In this document: positions 1-7,927 of the stretch, one piece after another | Layout of the letters: the number at the start of each line of letters is the position of its first letter | How positions within the stretch are numbered: the first letter of the stretch is position 1 | NCBI GenBank assembly: GCA_037191015.1 | Contig: JBBCKD010000010.1 | Location: 124,001 to 188,000 of the forward strand | Length of the DNA: 64,000 bases | Origin: Ravibacter sp037191015 | GTDB taxonomy: Bacteria; Bacteroidota; Bacteroidia; Cytophagales; Spirosomataceae | Reading direction: 5' to 3' | Notes under the pieces: model-generated | Told to the model about the DNA's origin: nothing | The model's database searches: none | Seen by the model: only the letters and a program-made list of their open reading frames with translations | Made by a program: the position numbers and the translations under genes

Positions 1-549
1 TTTTATTATGTACAGATAGCGCCTTTCAAATATGGCAATAAATATGCCGCGCTTTTAAGGGAAGCACAGACAAAGACACTGGGCCTTCCTAAAACGGGTA
101 TGGTAGTCGTATCCGACCTGACGGAAGATGTAAAGGATATCCATCCGCGGCAGAAAAAGGGGGTAGGCGAACGCCTGGCAGGCCTGGCGCTGGCAGAAAC
201 CTATCATCAACCGGCAGGCGCGTATAAAAGTCCGCAATACCGGAACCTGGAGATAAAGAAGGATAAGGCAATTGTTTATTTTGACCATGCATCCGACGGT
301 CTGATGCTTAAAGACAACGATAAGAAAGCCAAAGCCGCCGAGTTTTACATCGCCGGTGAAGACCGTAACTTTTTGCCTGCCGATGTGAAAATTGAAGGTG
401 ACCACGTGATCGTCTCCAGCAAACAGGTTAAAAACCCGGTAGCGGTCCGGTTCTCTTTCAGCGATACCGGTATCGGGAACATTTTCAGCAAAGCCGGGCT
501 GCCTGTGGCGCCGTTCAGAACGGATAGCTGGGAAGTAGACGCCAAATAG
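1..549 (+). CDS. Sialate O-acetylesterase, C-terminal part (5' end outside window)
   Basis: The reading frame is open from base 1 and ends with TAG at 547-549, so only the last 182 codons are present. The peptide keeps the SGNH-hydrolase C-terminal signature of sialate 9-O-acetylesterases: a VVVSDLTEDVKDIHP stretch carrying the catalytic D-x-x-H pair, followed by the typical KKGVGERLAGLAL segment. Such enzymes remove O-acetyl groups from sialic acids or from plant xylan, normally in the periplasm. The catalytic Ser block and any signal peptide would lie upstream of the window. The gene faces a convergent GNAT gene. The family call rests on the D-x-x-H context; the natural substrate cannot be told. 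Confidence 0.85.
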   Translation, partial: FYYVQIAPFKYGNKYAALLREAQTKTLGLPKTGMVVVSDLTEDVKDIHPRQKKGVGERLAGLALAETYHQPAGAYKSPQYRNLEIKKDKAIVYFDHASDGLMLKDNDKKAKAAEFYIAGEDRNFLPADVKIEGDHVIVSSKQVKNPVAVRFSFSDTGIGNIFSKAGLPVAPFRTDSWEVDAK

Positions 550-678
550 GCGGAAGCGTTGGAGTACGTCATCAAAGAGCGCGAAAGCATCGGGCGGACA
601 GAACTGCTGCTGGTCCGTGACGGTATGATAGAAGCCGTGGGCGACAAGAGTGGCGATGACAGTGTGGCGGGGTATTGA
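550..678 (+). pseudogene. In-frame coding-like remnant after the esterase stop
   Basis: Directly after the esterase stop codon the same frame continues for 42 codons to TGA at 676-678. It reads as plausible protein (for example RTELLLVRDGMIEAVGD) without an ATG near its beginning; a TTG at 559 is the first possible start. It may be the tail of a longer ancestral protein cut by the TAG at 547, a degraded downstream gene, or chance. No family is recognised. Confidence 0.3.
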
Positions 679-690
679 AAAACAACAGGC

Positions 691-1554
691 TTAGCCCAGT
701 TCAAAAGTGGTTACACCGTAAATATTGCCAGCATTGATTTGCGGAGGCCGGCCATAGTACATCCGGGCACATTCAAAAACGTATTTTGCTTCGTACTTTT
801 TTATGATTGCGACAGCGTCGTCATTGATCACCGGGACATCCATATATAATAGTTCACCGGGCACGGAGTTCAGACAGGCTTTATATAGTTCTTCGGCGAT
901 AAAAGGGGTGTCGGCAAACAACGGGCCGATTTTGTACCCGCTGGCAGCCTTCCTGACAATCGCATAACCGCATATTCCGTCTTCGTTTTTGTATACGAAA
1001 GTCTTGTTGCCCGGAAGCGCTATCCAGGATTTCAGGAAGCTTTCCCGCCGGAAGCCGAAGTGTAGCGTATCGTAGGCCAGGATCCGATCGAAATCAGGGG
1101 TCCCGATCGCCTTGATTTGAGGCGAAGTCTCCGTTTTAAACCCCTGTTTTTCGAAACGTTTGGCTGTATATGCGATTTCAAATCCGCCTTTTTGATAGAA
1201 GGGCTGCATCGCCACGACACCGTCCATCCCGATTGGGCTGTTTTCCTTGAGACGATTGATGAGCAGGTCGCGCCTCCTGTACCAAAGCTCTTTGCCAATG
1301 CCCTGGTTCCTGTATTCGGGCTTCACGATAAAGAGGCCCATGAACCCGAACTCCCCGTTGTAGGAGATGACAGCCCCTCCCGCTATCAATGAATTCCCGA
1401 GAAAAAAGCCATAGAAACCCTCCGGGTCAGTGGCCATGAAGGCGTCTGCGTCGTGAGGACCGGGATTCCAGCCTTCTGTCCGCGCCCAGTCTGTCAGTAT
1501 TTTCAGACCGGGAAGGTCAAGCTTGCGAAATTCGGGTTTTTCGGTAATTATCAT
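691..1554 (-). CDS. Two-domain GNAT N-acetyltransferase (YitH-like)
   Basis: A 287-residue protein with an N-terminal GNAT fold. The acetyl-CoA binding motif A is visible as FIVKPEYRNQGIGKELW at about residues 75-91, with the R/Q-x-x-G-x-G/A pattern. The second half is about 130 residues and resembles the C-terminal domain of YitH-type acetyltransferases (Acetyltransf_18), ending in an aromatic-rich segment, ARMYYGRPP. Such proteins transfer acetyl groups from acetyl-CoA to small amines or protein N-termini; the substrate is unknown. It is convergent with the esterase and about 40 bases from arfB on the same strand. ATG at 1552-1554 is the start, with no earlier in-frame alternative of merit. 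Confidence 0.85.
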   Translation of the reverse strand: MIITEKPEFRKLDLPGLKILTDWARTEGWNPGPHDADAFMATDPEGFYGFFLGNSLIAGGAVISYNGEFGFMGLFIVKPEYRNQGIGKELWYRRRDLLINRLKENSPIGMDGVVAMQPFYQKGGFEIAYTAKRFEKQGFKTETSPQIKAIGTPDFDRILAYDTLHFGFRRESFLKSWIALPGNKTFVYKNEDGICGYAIVRKAASGYKIGPLFADTPFIAEELYKACLNSVPGELLYMDVPVINDDAVAIIKKYEAKYVFECARMYYGRPPQINAGNIYGVTTFELG

Positions 1555-1596
1555 CTGGGGCCGGTATGGGTAGGTTAAACATTCTGCAGCTGGACA

Positions 1597-2004
1597 TTAA
1601 TCGAAACCAGGTTTGCGGCGACTGGCTTTCAGGGCTGCCCGTTTTGTTTTGGATTGTCGTTTTTTCAGGATTGAAGCAAGCGTCGGCCTGGTGGCCTTGC
1701 GGGGTGTTTCTTCCGCCAGGGCGCCCTGTACCAGCCGGTAAAACTTCTCTGTGACCAGCTCCTTGTTGGCCAGCTGCGAACGCTCGGTTTGATGGTAAAG
1801 GATCAGGATGCCTTCCTGGCTGATCCGGTTATGCAGCTTCTCCCGCAATCGCAATTTCTCCTCTTCTGCCAGGATCTTCGAACCCTGTATGTCAAACCGC
1901 AGCTCCACCTTGCTTTCCACTTTATTCACATTCTGGCCTCCTTTTCCACTGCTTCTCGAAGTGTAAAAGGTCAGTTCTGGTAGCAATTCCGCCGGGTCCC
2001 TCAT
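1597..2004 (-). CDS. arfB: Peptidyl-tRNA hydrolase ArfB (ribosome rescue)
   Basis: A 135-residue protein of the size expected for ArfB (YaeJ). The release-factor GGQ motif is present in SGKGGQNVNKVESKVEL near residue 20, and the C-terminal 35 residues are very basic (KKRQSKTKRAALKASRRK), the tail that enters the empty mRNA channel. The family hydrolyses peptidyl-tRNA on stalled, non-stop ribosomes independently of tmRNA. It lacks the codon-recognition domains of RF1/RF2, which separates it from true release factors. It may be co-transcribed with the downstream GNAT gene (42-base gap). Start ATG is at 2002-2004. Confidence 0.92.
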   Translation of the reverse strand: MRDPAELLPELTFYTSRSSGKGGQNVNKVESKVELRFDIQGSKILAEEEKLRLREKLHNRISQEGILILYHQTERSQLANKELVTEKFYRLVQGALAEETPRKATRPTLASILKKRQSKTKRAALKASRRKPGFD

Positions 2005-2152
2005 TTTGATCGCAGGTAGTCTTGGTCGTTATCCCCGTAATTTTAGTTATTTTATACGTACGATTAACTAATATCATGCGTAGTATAATCCACAGCGGAA
2101 ATGGATTCTACGAATAGCCGACGCGGTACATCGGAGAAAATAAAATACAGAA

Positions 2153-3652
2153 ATGAGAAAACCGGTATATTTTCCTCTCGCTCTCGCAGCGCTTTTGTTC
2201 GTATTTATTCAACCTGCTTCATCGCAGCATAAAACGGATTTTTCGAAAAAAGGTGAAATCCATGACCGGGTCATCCATTTATGGAACACCCACTACCGCG
2301 ATCATTTTGCTTCGGAAATTGAGCGAAGGCTGTTCCGTGACGGCGATGTTTACGTTTTATATGATGTTCAGATCGGGGGACTGCAGTCGTTTGTCGAAAT
2401 GACCCGGAGATGCAAGGATACCCAACAAATAGCAGAGCTTGTAGATTTGATAGCGCCCGTTTTTTCCGCATTAAAGCCTGTCCCGGATGCTGGCAATAGT
2501 GCGGGGTGGATTTGCACCGGGGGGAATATATGTACGGCCTATGGTTTTATAGGAAAGGAAGTGCCGCTTTGCAGCGTACAGTTTTTGGGCCTCGTAGGGG
2601 CGCTTGCCAGCAGTGTATCCGGGAATATTCCTTCGCATCAACGGACGGCAGGGCAGAAGGCTTTTCTGTCCGGTGCTTTCAATACCATGGCTGTCCAGTT
2701 GAACCGCTGGCTTACAACAGGTTATTTTGCCTCGGTCGACAGGAGGCTGCAAACGACCGCTGCTGATATCAAAGACGGGAGCTCACGCAATTTTTTTTCA
2801 GACAGGGACCTCTGGTACCTGACAGTGCTTTCTGATTTGTCGGAATTACACAGGTTCGGGATACAGCCGGCAGGAGAGGATGGGAAAAATGCATTTGAAG
2901 AATTGCGGGATAAAAAGGAGGGTATACAGAAAACATTTGACCTGTTCCTGGCCAGGACTGCCCTTTCCAGCTCTGCCAAAGGGGTAAGGGCCGACCTGGA
3001 CAAGGGATTCTGGAAATATTATTTTGATAACAGGTATGCCGGTTATACAGGCGACTTAATCCCGGTAGGCTGGGAAAACGGCAGCGACGGGAAGCCGGAA
3101 ATGAAGGTACAGGTGAAATGGGACAGCGCCTTTATCGCGCAGGATGCGGGCTGGGATATCAGCCACTCGAGAAGGCTGGTGCCTGCTCTCGAGACTTTCG
3201 TGAGAAACCGGGAAAACATAAAAGCGCTTTGGGGCTATGACAACCCTGCTTTTGACCCGGTAGCACTCCGTAAGGCCTTTGCAAACCAGATAATTGAAAA
3301 GATATGGAACGGTGACATTAAATACCCGCTGTTTTCCAATTTCTGGAGCGGGGATAACGGCTGGTACAGGGTAGCGTATGCGAACCAGACCGGGAGGCAG
3401 TTTGCAGGTTATCCTCCTTATGGGCTTACCCTGTCTATAGCCAATGGAGGATACCCGGTCTGGGGTGCTTTTAATCCAACCCTGAACGATATTTTCATGA
3501 ATATTTATCAGCTGTCGCAAGCAGATGACGATGTGGCAAGATCTTTTGTCTCGAAGCATTATCGCGGGTTATTCGGCGGCGGTCCCGATAAAACGTCAAT
3601 CCGGAATCTTTCTTTTTTATCGGATTTGGTGGAGCTCCCTTTTACCGATTGA
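2153..3652 (+). CDS. Exported protein of unknown function (499 aa)
   Basis: A signal peptide is clear at residues 1-25: a basic start, a hydrophobic core LALAALLFVFI and a cleavage-like ASSQ. The mature protein is rich in Trp, Tyr and Phe. The middle part (about residues 120-300) looks helical, and the last third contains NFWSGDNGWYRVAYANQ and YPPYGLTLSIANGGYPVWGAF. The aromatic, Gly-rich C-terminal part and helical middle are reminiscent of alpha/alpha-barrel carbohydrate-active proteins, but no catalytic motif is recognised and no function is assigned. It is preceded by 148 bases of intergenic DNA and followed by a GWxTD gene on the same strand after about 115 bases. Confidence 0.7.
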   Translation: MRKPVYFPLALAALLFVFIQPASSQHKTDFSKKGEIHDRVIHLWNTHYRDHFASEIERRLFRDGDVYVLYDVQIGGLQSFVEMTRRCKDTQQIAELVDLIAPVFSALKPVPDAGNSAGWICTGGNICTAYGFIGKEVPLCSVQFLGLVGALASSVSGNIPSHQRTAGQKAFLSGAFNTMAVQLNRWLTTGYFASVDRRLQTTAADIKDGSSRNFFSDRDLWYLTVLSDLSELHRFGIQPAGEDGKNAFEELRDKKEGIQKTFDLFLARTALSSSAKGVRADLDKGFWKYYFDNRYAGYTGDLIPVGWENGSDGKPEMKVQVKWDSAFIAQDAGWDISHSRRLVPALETFVRNRENIKALWGYDNPAFDPVALRKAFANQIIEKIWNGDIKYPLFSNFWSGDNGWYRVAYANQTGRQFAGYPPYGLTLSIANGGYPVWGAFNPTLNDIFMNIYQLSQADDDVARSFVSKHYRGLFGGGPDKTSIRNLSFLSDLVELPFTD

Positions 3653-3767
3653 CGAGTGATTGTCGATTGCCGGCGGGGACGCCCGGACATGTTTGAAAAT
3701 TTTAATTGCTTTTTTAGCAAAAAAGCCGGTTTACTTCGTTCTTTACAGACAAAAGGATTTGTATGGT

Positions 3768-5069
3768 ATGAAAAAGTACTTTAGCGGACTTTTCGGCATC
3801 ATGATCGTTGCGGCGATGAGCGCCTGCTCTTCCGGTAAAAAAGCGGAATCGGCACTGAAGGGAATTGCAAAGCCGGGAGAAACTGTGGTTGCTGCAAAAA
3901 ACGCTGCTGCCGGCAGCGAAGAGTATACGCTTCCTGTTATAGAGTCGAAGTTCCTGGATAACGACGCGCAAAGCGCACGTGTGTACCTGTTCGTTACGAT
4001 CAATAAGGGACGCAGGCCGGTTACCCCTGACGAATTCAGGAAGAACTTTAACCTCAACTACGTCATATACGGAGACTATGGCAGCCGCGACAGGCTGGGC
4101 TACGGGAACGTGCCGCTGGATGAACGTTCGGTAGTAAAGTCGGGAGACCAGATCCTGGTACAGTTTGATATTAAAAAGCCTTCAGGCAAAGATGGCGGGG
4201 TGGTGCTGAGCGAAGTAAGCGAGGCGGGCACTATGAAAAAATCCCTGAACGACCTGCCGGTCAGGTTCACAAATTTAAAGATTTCCGACCGGTACGGGGT
4301 TTTTGATGCTGCTACGGGAAGCCTGCTGAACAGGAACTACGTGCACAGCGGCGAAAGAGTAGTGATCAGGACGCTCAGCGGCGAAGGAACCTTGCTGCAG
4401 GGCGCATATTATAACCACGTGTTTGAGCCTGCCGGGTCCCCTATGAATACCGCGCCGCGCACCGCATCCAGGAACCTGAATATCGACAGCACATTCCAGG
4501 TCGGCGCCGGGGAGGCAATGTCTCTTACAAACCGGGGGCTCTATTATTTTACACCCGACACAGCGAAGCACGAGGGGGTCGGGGTGCTGGTTACGAATGA
4601 CCGTTATCCGAAGATGACATATCCTGAGCAGCTCACCGGTCCGGTACAATACATGAGCACCAACGCAGAGATCAAGATCATGCAGGGAGCGGAGGATCCG
4701 AAAAAAGCGCTGGACCGCTATTGGCTTTCCCTGATGAATGGCCACCAGGATCTGGCGAGGAATGTTATCAAAAACTATTATGCCCGCGTGGAGGACGCCA
4801 ACCGCCTGTTTACGACCTATAAGGAAGGTTGGAAAACCGACAAAGGGATGATCTTCATCATCCTGGGGAACCCGGATAAGGTGCAGCGCAGCAAGGACCG
4901 CGAAGTCTGGGTATACAACCAGCGCGGGGGCGCCAATAATATCAATTTTACTTTTAACAAAAGGAACAATCAATTTGTTGATAACCATTATGAACTGGTT
5001 CGCTATGTCGAATATCAGCCCATTTGGTATCCGATAGTAGAAGCATGGAGAACCGGCAGTTTCAGGTAA
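3768..5069 (+). CDS. GWxTD domain lipoprotein
   Basis: The frame is open from 3660, but the likely start is ATG at 3768. It begins a lipoprotein signal, MKKYFSGLFGIMIV, with lipobox MSAC and a Cys at residue 20. The C-terminal 130 residues hold the domain named for its GWxTD motif, seen here as YKEGWKTDKGMIFIILGNPD, followed by a VWVYNQRGG segment. The domain occurs almost only in Bacteroidota and relatives and its function is unknown. The 25-base overlap with rlmB suggests translational coupling, although the two products act in different compartments. The protein is about 433 residues from the chosen start. Confidence 0.85.
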   Translation: MKKYFSGLFGIMIVAAMSACSSGKKAESALKGIAKPGETVVAAKNAAAGSEEYTLPVIESKFLDNDAQSARVYLFVTINKGRRPVTPDEFRKNFNLNYVIYGDYGSRDRLGYGNVPLDERSVVKSGDQILVQFDIKKPSGKDGGVVLSEVSEAGTMKKSLNDLPVRFTNLKISDRYGVFDAATGSLLNRNYVHSGERVVIRTLSGEGTLLQGAYYNHVFEPAGSPMNTAPRTASRNLNIDSTFQVGAGEAMSLTNRGLYYFTPDTAKHEGVGVLVTNDRYPKMTYPEQLTGPVQYMSTNAEIKIMQGAEDPKKALDRYWLSLMNGHQDLARNVIKNYYARVEDANRLFTTYKEGWKTDKGMIFIILGNPDKVQRSKDREVWVYNQRGGANNINFTFNKRNNQFVDNHYELVRYVEYQPIWYPIVEAWRTGSFR

Positions 5070-5821
5070 GAAAACCTGTAAGAAAACGTCCTCCCCAGGG
5101 TGACATGGCATTCGGCGTACAACCGGTGCTCGAAACATTGAGATCCGGGAAAGAGGTAGAGAGGCTGTTTATCCAGCGGGAAATGGGGATGAACGAAATC
5201 GTTAAGCTCGCCGAGAGCAGGCAGATCGCCATCCATCGCGTACCGCTTGAAAAGCTGAACCGGCTTACCAGGAAAAACCACCAGGGAGTGGTTTGCTTTC
5301 TTTCGCCTATCAGGTATGCTCCGGTGCACAATGTGCTTACACAGGTGTATGAAGAAGGGAAGGTGCCTTTGTTCCTCCTGCTGGACAGGGTAACGGATGT
5401 AAGGAATTTCGGAGCTATTGTGCGCACTGCCGAGTGCGCGGGCGTGCAGGCCGTGATCGTGCCTTCGAAAGGAGGGGCCATGATCAACGCAGATGCGATG
5501 AAAACATCTTCAGGAGCGCTTAACTATATGCCCATATGCCGGGAAGAAAGCCTGCTGGAAACTGTCAGGTACCTGGTAGATAGCGGGCTGCAATGCGTTG
5601 CGTGTACGGAAAAGTCGTCTGATCAGCTCTACCGGTCAGACTTTACGGTACCGACGGTGGTGATAATGGGCTCAGAAGAAGACGGCATTTCCCAGGATCT
5701 GCTCAACCTGGCCCATTCGAGGGTGGCCATACCGCTTATGGGGGAGGTTGAGTCGCTGAATGTGTCGGCAGCCGCGGCAATCATATTGTATGAGGCTGTA
5801 AGGCAACGTGCAACCCTCTGA
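5045..5821 (+). CDS. rlmB: 23S rRNA (guanosine-2'-O)-methyltransferase RlmB, TrmH/SpoU family
   Basis: A SpoU/TrmH methyltransferase of 258 residues from ATG 5045; an upstream in-frame ATG at 5024 is less likely because MENRQF gives the usual length. The substrate-binding N-terminal domain begins AFGVQPVLETL. The knotted SAM domain shows motif 1, LLDRVTDVRNFGAIVRTAECAG, motif 2, VVIMGSEEDGIS, and motif 3, IPLMGEVESLNVSAAAAIILYE. In E. coli the family 2'-O-methylates G2251 of 23S rRNA; YacO/YacP-like paralogues act on other sites, so the exact nucleotide is an inference. It overlaps the end of the GWxTD gene by 25 bases. Confidence 0.85.
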   Translation: MENRQFQVRKPVRKRPPQGDMAFGVQPVLETLRSGKEVERLFIQREMGMNEIVKLAESRQIAIHRVPLEKLNRLTRKNHQGVVCFLSPIRYAPVHNVLTQVYEEGKVPLFLLLDRVTDVRNFGAIVRTAECAGVQAVIVPSKGGAMINADAMKTSSGALNYMPICREESLLETVRYLVDSGLQCVACTEKSSDQLYRSDFTVPTVVIMGSEEDGISQDLLNLAHSRVAIPLMGEVESLNVSAAAAIILYEAVRQRATL

Positions 5822-5955
5822 TTTCCTGGAAATACGCAATGCCCTATGGATGCCACCGCTTCGTGGTTTTGCTCATATTCGATCGACCTGTTTTCTCCTG
5901 CTTCAATTGAGTAAACGGTAACCCGGTAAAGAAGACTATTCGTTAAATTGCGGGA

Positions 5956-5963
5956 TAGTTTTG
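5956..5963 (+). promoter_or_regulatory. Bacteroidota -7 box candidate (TAGTTTTG)
   Basis: A perfect TAnnTTTG match 27 bases before the small Cys-tailed protein gene. No TTG stands at the usual 19-21 base spacing upstream, so only the -7 half of the promoter is supported. Confidence 0.45.
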
Positions 5964-5990
5964 CTTTTTACTATTAAACCCGGTTATCCA

Positions 5991-6368
5991 ATGTCTGAAA
6001 TCAAGAAGTTTAACGAAAATGACGGTGAGTTTATTCTGACCTCCCGGGCAGATGAGCTGGTTAAAGAGACAAAAGAGGCTTACAAGGCGGCAGGGGTGAA
6101 AACCCTCGACTATACGCATAGTCAGTTTTTCGGAAAAAAGAAGCTCGAGGAACTGCTGAAAAATGCCGGCAGCGACTGCGCAGGTTTTAAATTCAGTTTC
6201 ATTCTCGAGGAAGGGAAGCTGAATGATCTGAGCCTGGTAGTTCAGGCGGTCGATGAGGATGGAAATGTTTTGGGGGGATCCGGCGACAAATCCGGTGGAG
6301 GCGTTGCGCTCTTTGGGGGGCCGAAGTGTCCGAGGACATGTATTCCGCCTCTTGATCCTGACCATTAA
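5991..6368 (+). CDS. Small protein of unknown function with Gly-rich, Cys-Pro tail
   Basis: A 125-residue protein from ATG 5991; an earlier in-frame start at 5961 would fall over the -7 box. It has no signal peptide. The first 95 residues are charged and soluble-looking, with FFGKKKLEELLKNAG and LVVQAVDEDGNVLG. The end is different in character: a GGSGDKSGGG linker, a short hydrophobic piece, then KCPRTCIPP with a C-x-x-x-C pair. It is the first gene of a compact set with a membrane protein (23 bases downstream), a histidine kinase and a response regulator. I recall similar short proteins in other Bacteroidota but cannot verify this. The function is unknown; the layout suggests a signal, ligand or peptide precursor as one possibility. 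Confidence 0.7.
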   Translation: MSEIKKFNENDGEFILTSRADELVKETKEAYKAAGVKTLDYTHSQFFGKKKLEELLKNAGSDCAGFKFSFILEEGKLNDLSLVVQAVDEDGNVLGGSGDKSGGGVALFGGPKCPRTCIPPLDPDH

Positions 6369-6391
6369 GACAGGAAACTTCTGCAAACCAG

Positions 6392-7075
6392 GTGAGGGAA
6401 ATTCTGGTATTTCTTGAATATTATCCGTTGTACCTGGGTGTTTTTATTACCCTGGTTCCGATCGGGATATTGATTTACAAGTGGAGGGGGCTCGATACCC
6501 CATTCCGCCTGCTATTCCTCTATCTTTCCTGCAGATTCCTGTCGGATATCCTTATGCTTTATTATGCGGCTGTCGGACAGAATAACCTGTGGCTTCATAA
6601 CCTGATGGTTCCGCTGCGGTATCTCCTGTTGAGCGGGGTATTTTATTATTTCCTCGAATCGGCGAAAATCAGGAACTGGATAAGAATTTCTGTTCCTTTG
6701 TTCCTGATTTTCGCCGTTAGCGACATCTATTTTTCCAATCATGAAGCCGGGCAGGCGGACGAATATCTTTATGTGAGATATAGCGGCATTGTCGAATGTC
6801 TTTTGATGCTCCTTTGGATCCTGCTATATTTTTATGAAATTTTCAGGCTGCTTAAAGTAGAAAATCTCTTAAAATCAGCCAGGTTTCTTGTTGCGGTCGC
6901 CTGGTTGTTGTATTATGCATCATTGGTATTTTTAGTACCGCTCTTTTATTACATATACAGGAGCCGGTCAGCTATAAAGCTGGGCATCCTGGAAAACGTT
7001 CCCGATTGTATGGAGATCCTGGCAGTTTTGATAACGACTGTAGCTGTGAGCTTGCCTTCCGTCAGGTATGATTGA
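6392..7075 (+). CDS. Multi-pass membrane protein of unknown function
   Basis: A 227-residue protein with about six to seven hydrophobic segments (LYLGVFITLVPIGILIY, YLLLSGVFYYFL, LFLIFAVSDIYF, CLLMLLWILLYFYEIF, LVAVAWLLYYASLVFLV and a C-terminal one). The start is GTG at 6392. The final codons overlap the following histidine kinase gene by 8 bases, so the two are almost certainly translated together. This suggests the protein is a membrane partner or sensor part for that kinase, which itself has only one membrane segment. No domain is recognised. Confidence 0.75.
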   Translation: MREILVFLEYYPLYLGVFITLVPIGILIYKWRGLDTPFRLLFLYLSCRFLSDILMLYYAAVGQNNLWLHNLMVPLRYLLLSGVFYYFLESAKIRNWIRISVPLFLIFAVSDIYFSNHEAGQADEYLYVRYSGIVECLLMLLWILLYFYEIFRLLKVENLLKSARFLVAVAWLLYYASLVFLVPLFYYIYRSRSAIKLGILENVPDCMEILAVLITTVAVSLPSVRYD

Positions 7076-7883
7076 ACAGACCCATATAGTACTGGGAATG
7101 GCGATGGGCCTGATCGCTATGCTCCTGATGGCCGGCTTTATAGTTGTCTTTATAGTAATGTACCAGCGGAGGCAGATCACACAGGAGAAGCATATGAACG
7201 AGGTGCAGAGGGATTACCAGAAAAGCCTCCTCGAAACAGCCCTGGATTCGGAGGAAACCGAACGAAGGCGTATGGCGGGAGAGCTGCATGACGATATCGG
7301 TGTAATGCTCTCGCTGACCAAAATGAGCGTAAACCAGCTTCGCCAGAAATCGGAGCATTTCGGAGAGGAGGAGAAGCTTTTGATCGACCGGGTAAAAGAC
7401 CTGCTGGAGGAGACGATGATGAACGTACGCAGGATATCGAAAGCGCTGGTACCCACTACGCTTGAGCAGTTTGGTCTTGAAGCCGCTATCGAAGACCTAG
7501 TAGGGAAGCTTTCACCAGCCGGAACTCCGGAGGTACTGTTCATGGAAGCTAAAGAGGTGATACCAAGACAGGCTCCGAAAACGGAACTGGCTCTTTTCAG
7601 GATAGCGCAGGAGCTGCTTAACAATGCGATCAAGCATGCCGGGGCAACTGTGGTCAGGATAGAACTATTCAGCTCGTCCGGCTTTGTTCAGCTGACTGTT
7701 GAAGACAATGGCGCAGGATTTGATGCCGTTTCCGTGCGGGAAAGTAAAAAAGCCGGCCTGGGGCTTAGGAATATAGAAAGCCGGCTAAGTATTATTAACG
7801 GTACGGCGACCTACAGCAACCTGGCGCCGGGTACCCGTGTCAATATAAAAGTTCCGCTCGTCTTGCCGGGACTGCAGGAGTAA
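7068..7883 (+). CDS. Sensor histidine kinase, NarX/DegS-like (HisKA_3)
   Basis: A 271-residue kinase with one N-terminal membrane helix (GLIAMLLMAGFIVVFIVMY, residues 14-32). A short coiled region is followed by the HisKA_3 dimerisation helix with the H-box ERRRMAGELHDDIGVML, phosphoacceptor H74. The ATPase part shows the N box ELLNNAIKHAG, the D box VEDNGAGFD and the G box GLGLRNIESR. There is no periplasmic sensor domain, so sensing probably depends on the overlapping membrane protein upstream. The cognate regulator is most likely the NarL-type gene 44 bases downstream. Confidence 0.92.
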   Translation: MIEQTHIVLGMAMGLIAMLLMAGFIVVFIVMYQRRQITQEKHMNEVQRDYQKSLLETALDSEETERRRMAGELHDDIGVMLSLTKMSVNQLRQKSEHFGEEEKLLIDRVKDLLEETMMNVRRISKALVPTTLEQFGLEAAIEDLVGKLSPAGTPEVLFMEAKEVIPRQAPKTELALFRIAQELLNNAIKHAGATVVRIELFSSSGFVQLTVEDNGAGFDAVSVRESKKAGLGLRNIESRLSIINGTATYSNLAPGTRVNIKVPLVLPGLQE

Positions 7884-7927
7884 GAAGGTCGGAGTTGACC
7901 AGTTCAGCATATCAATAAACGGAGCCT

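Noticed and set aside
4275..5138. 287-codon open frame on the minus strand
   Set aside because: Antisense to the GWxTD gene and rlmB start; no domain or signal, so treated as a shadow.
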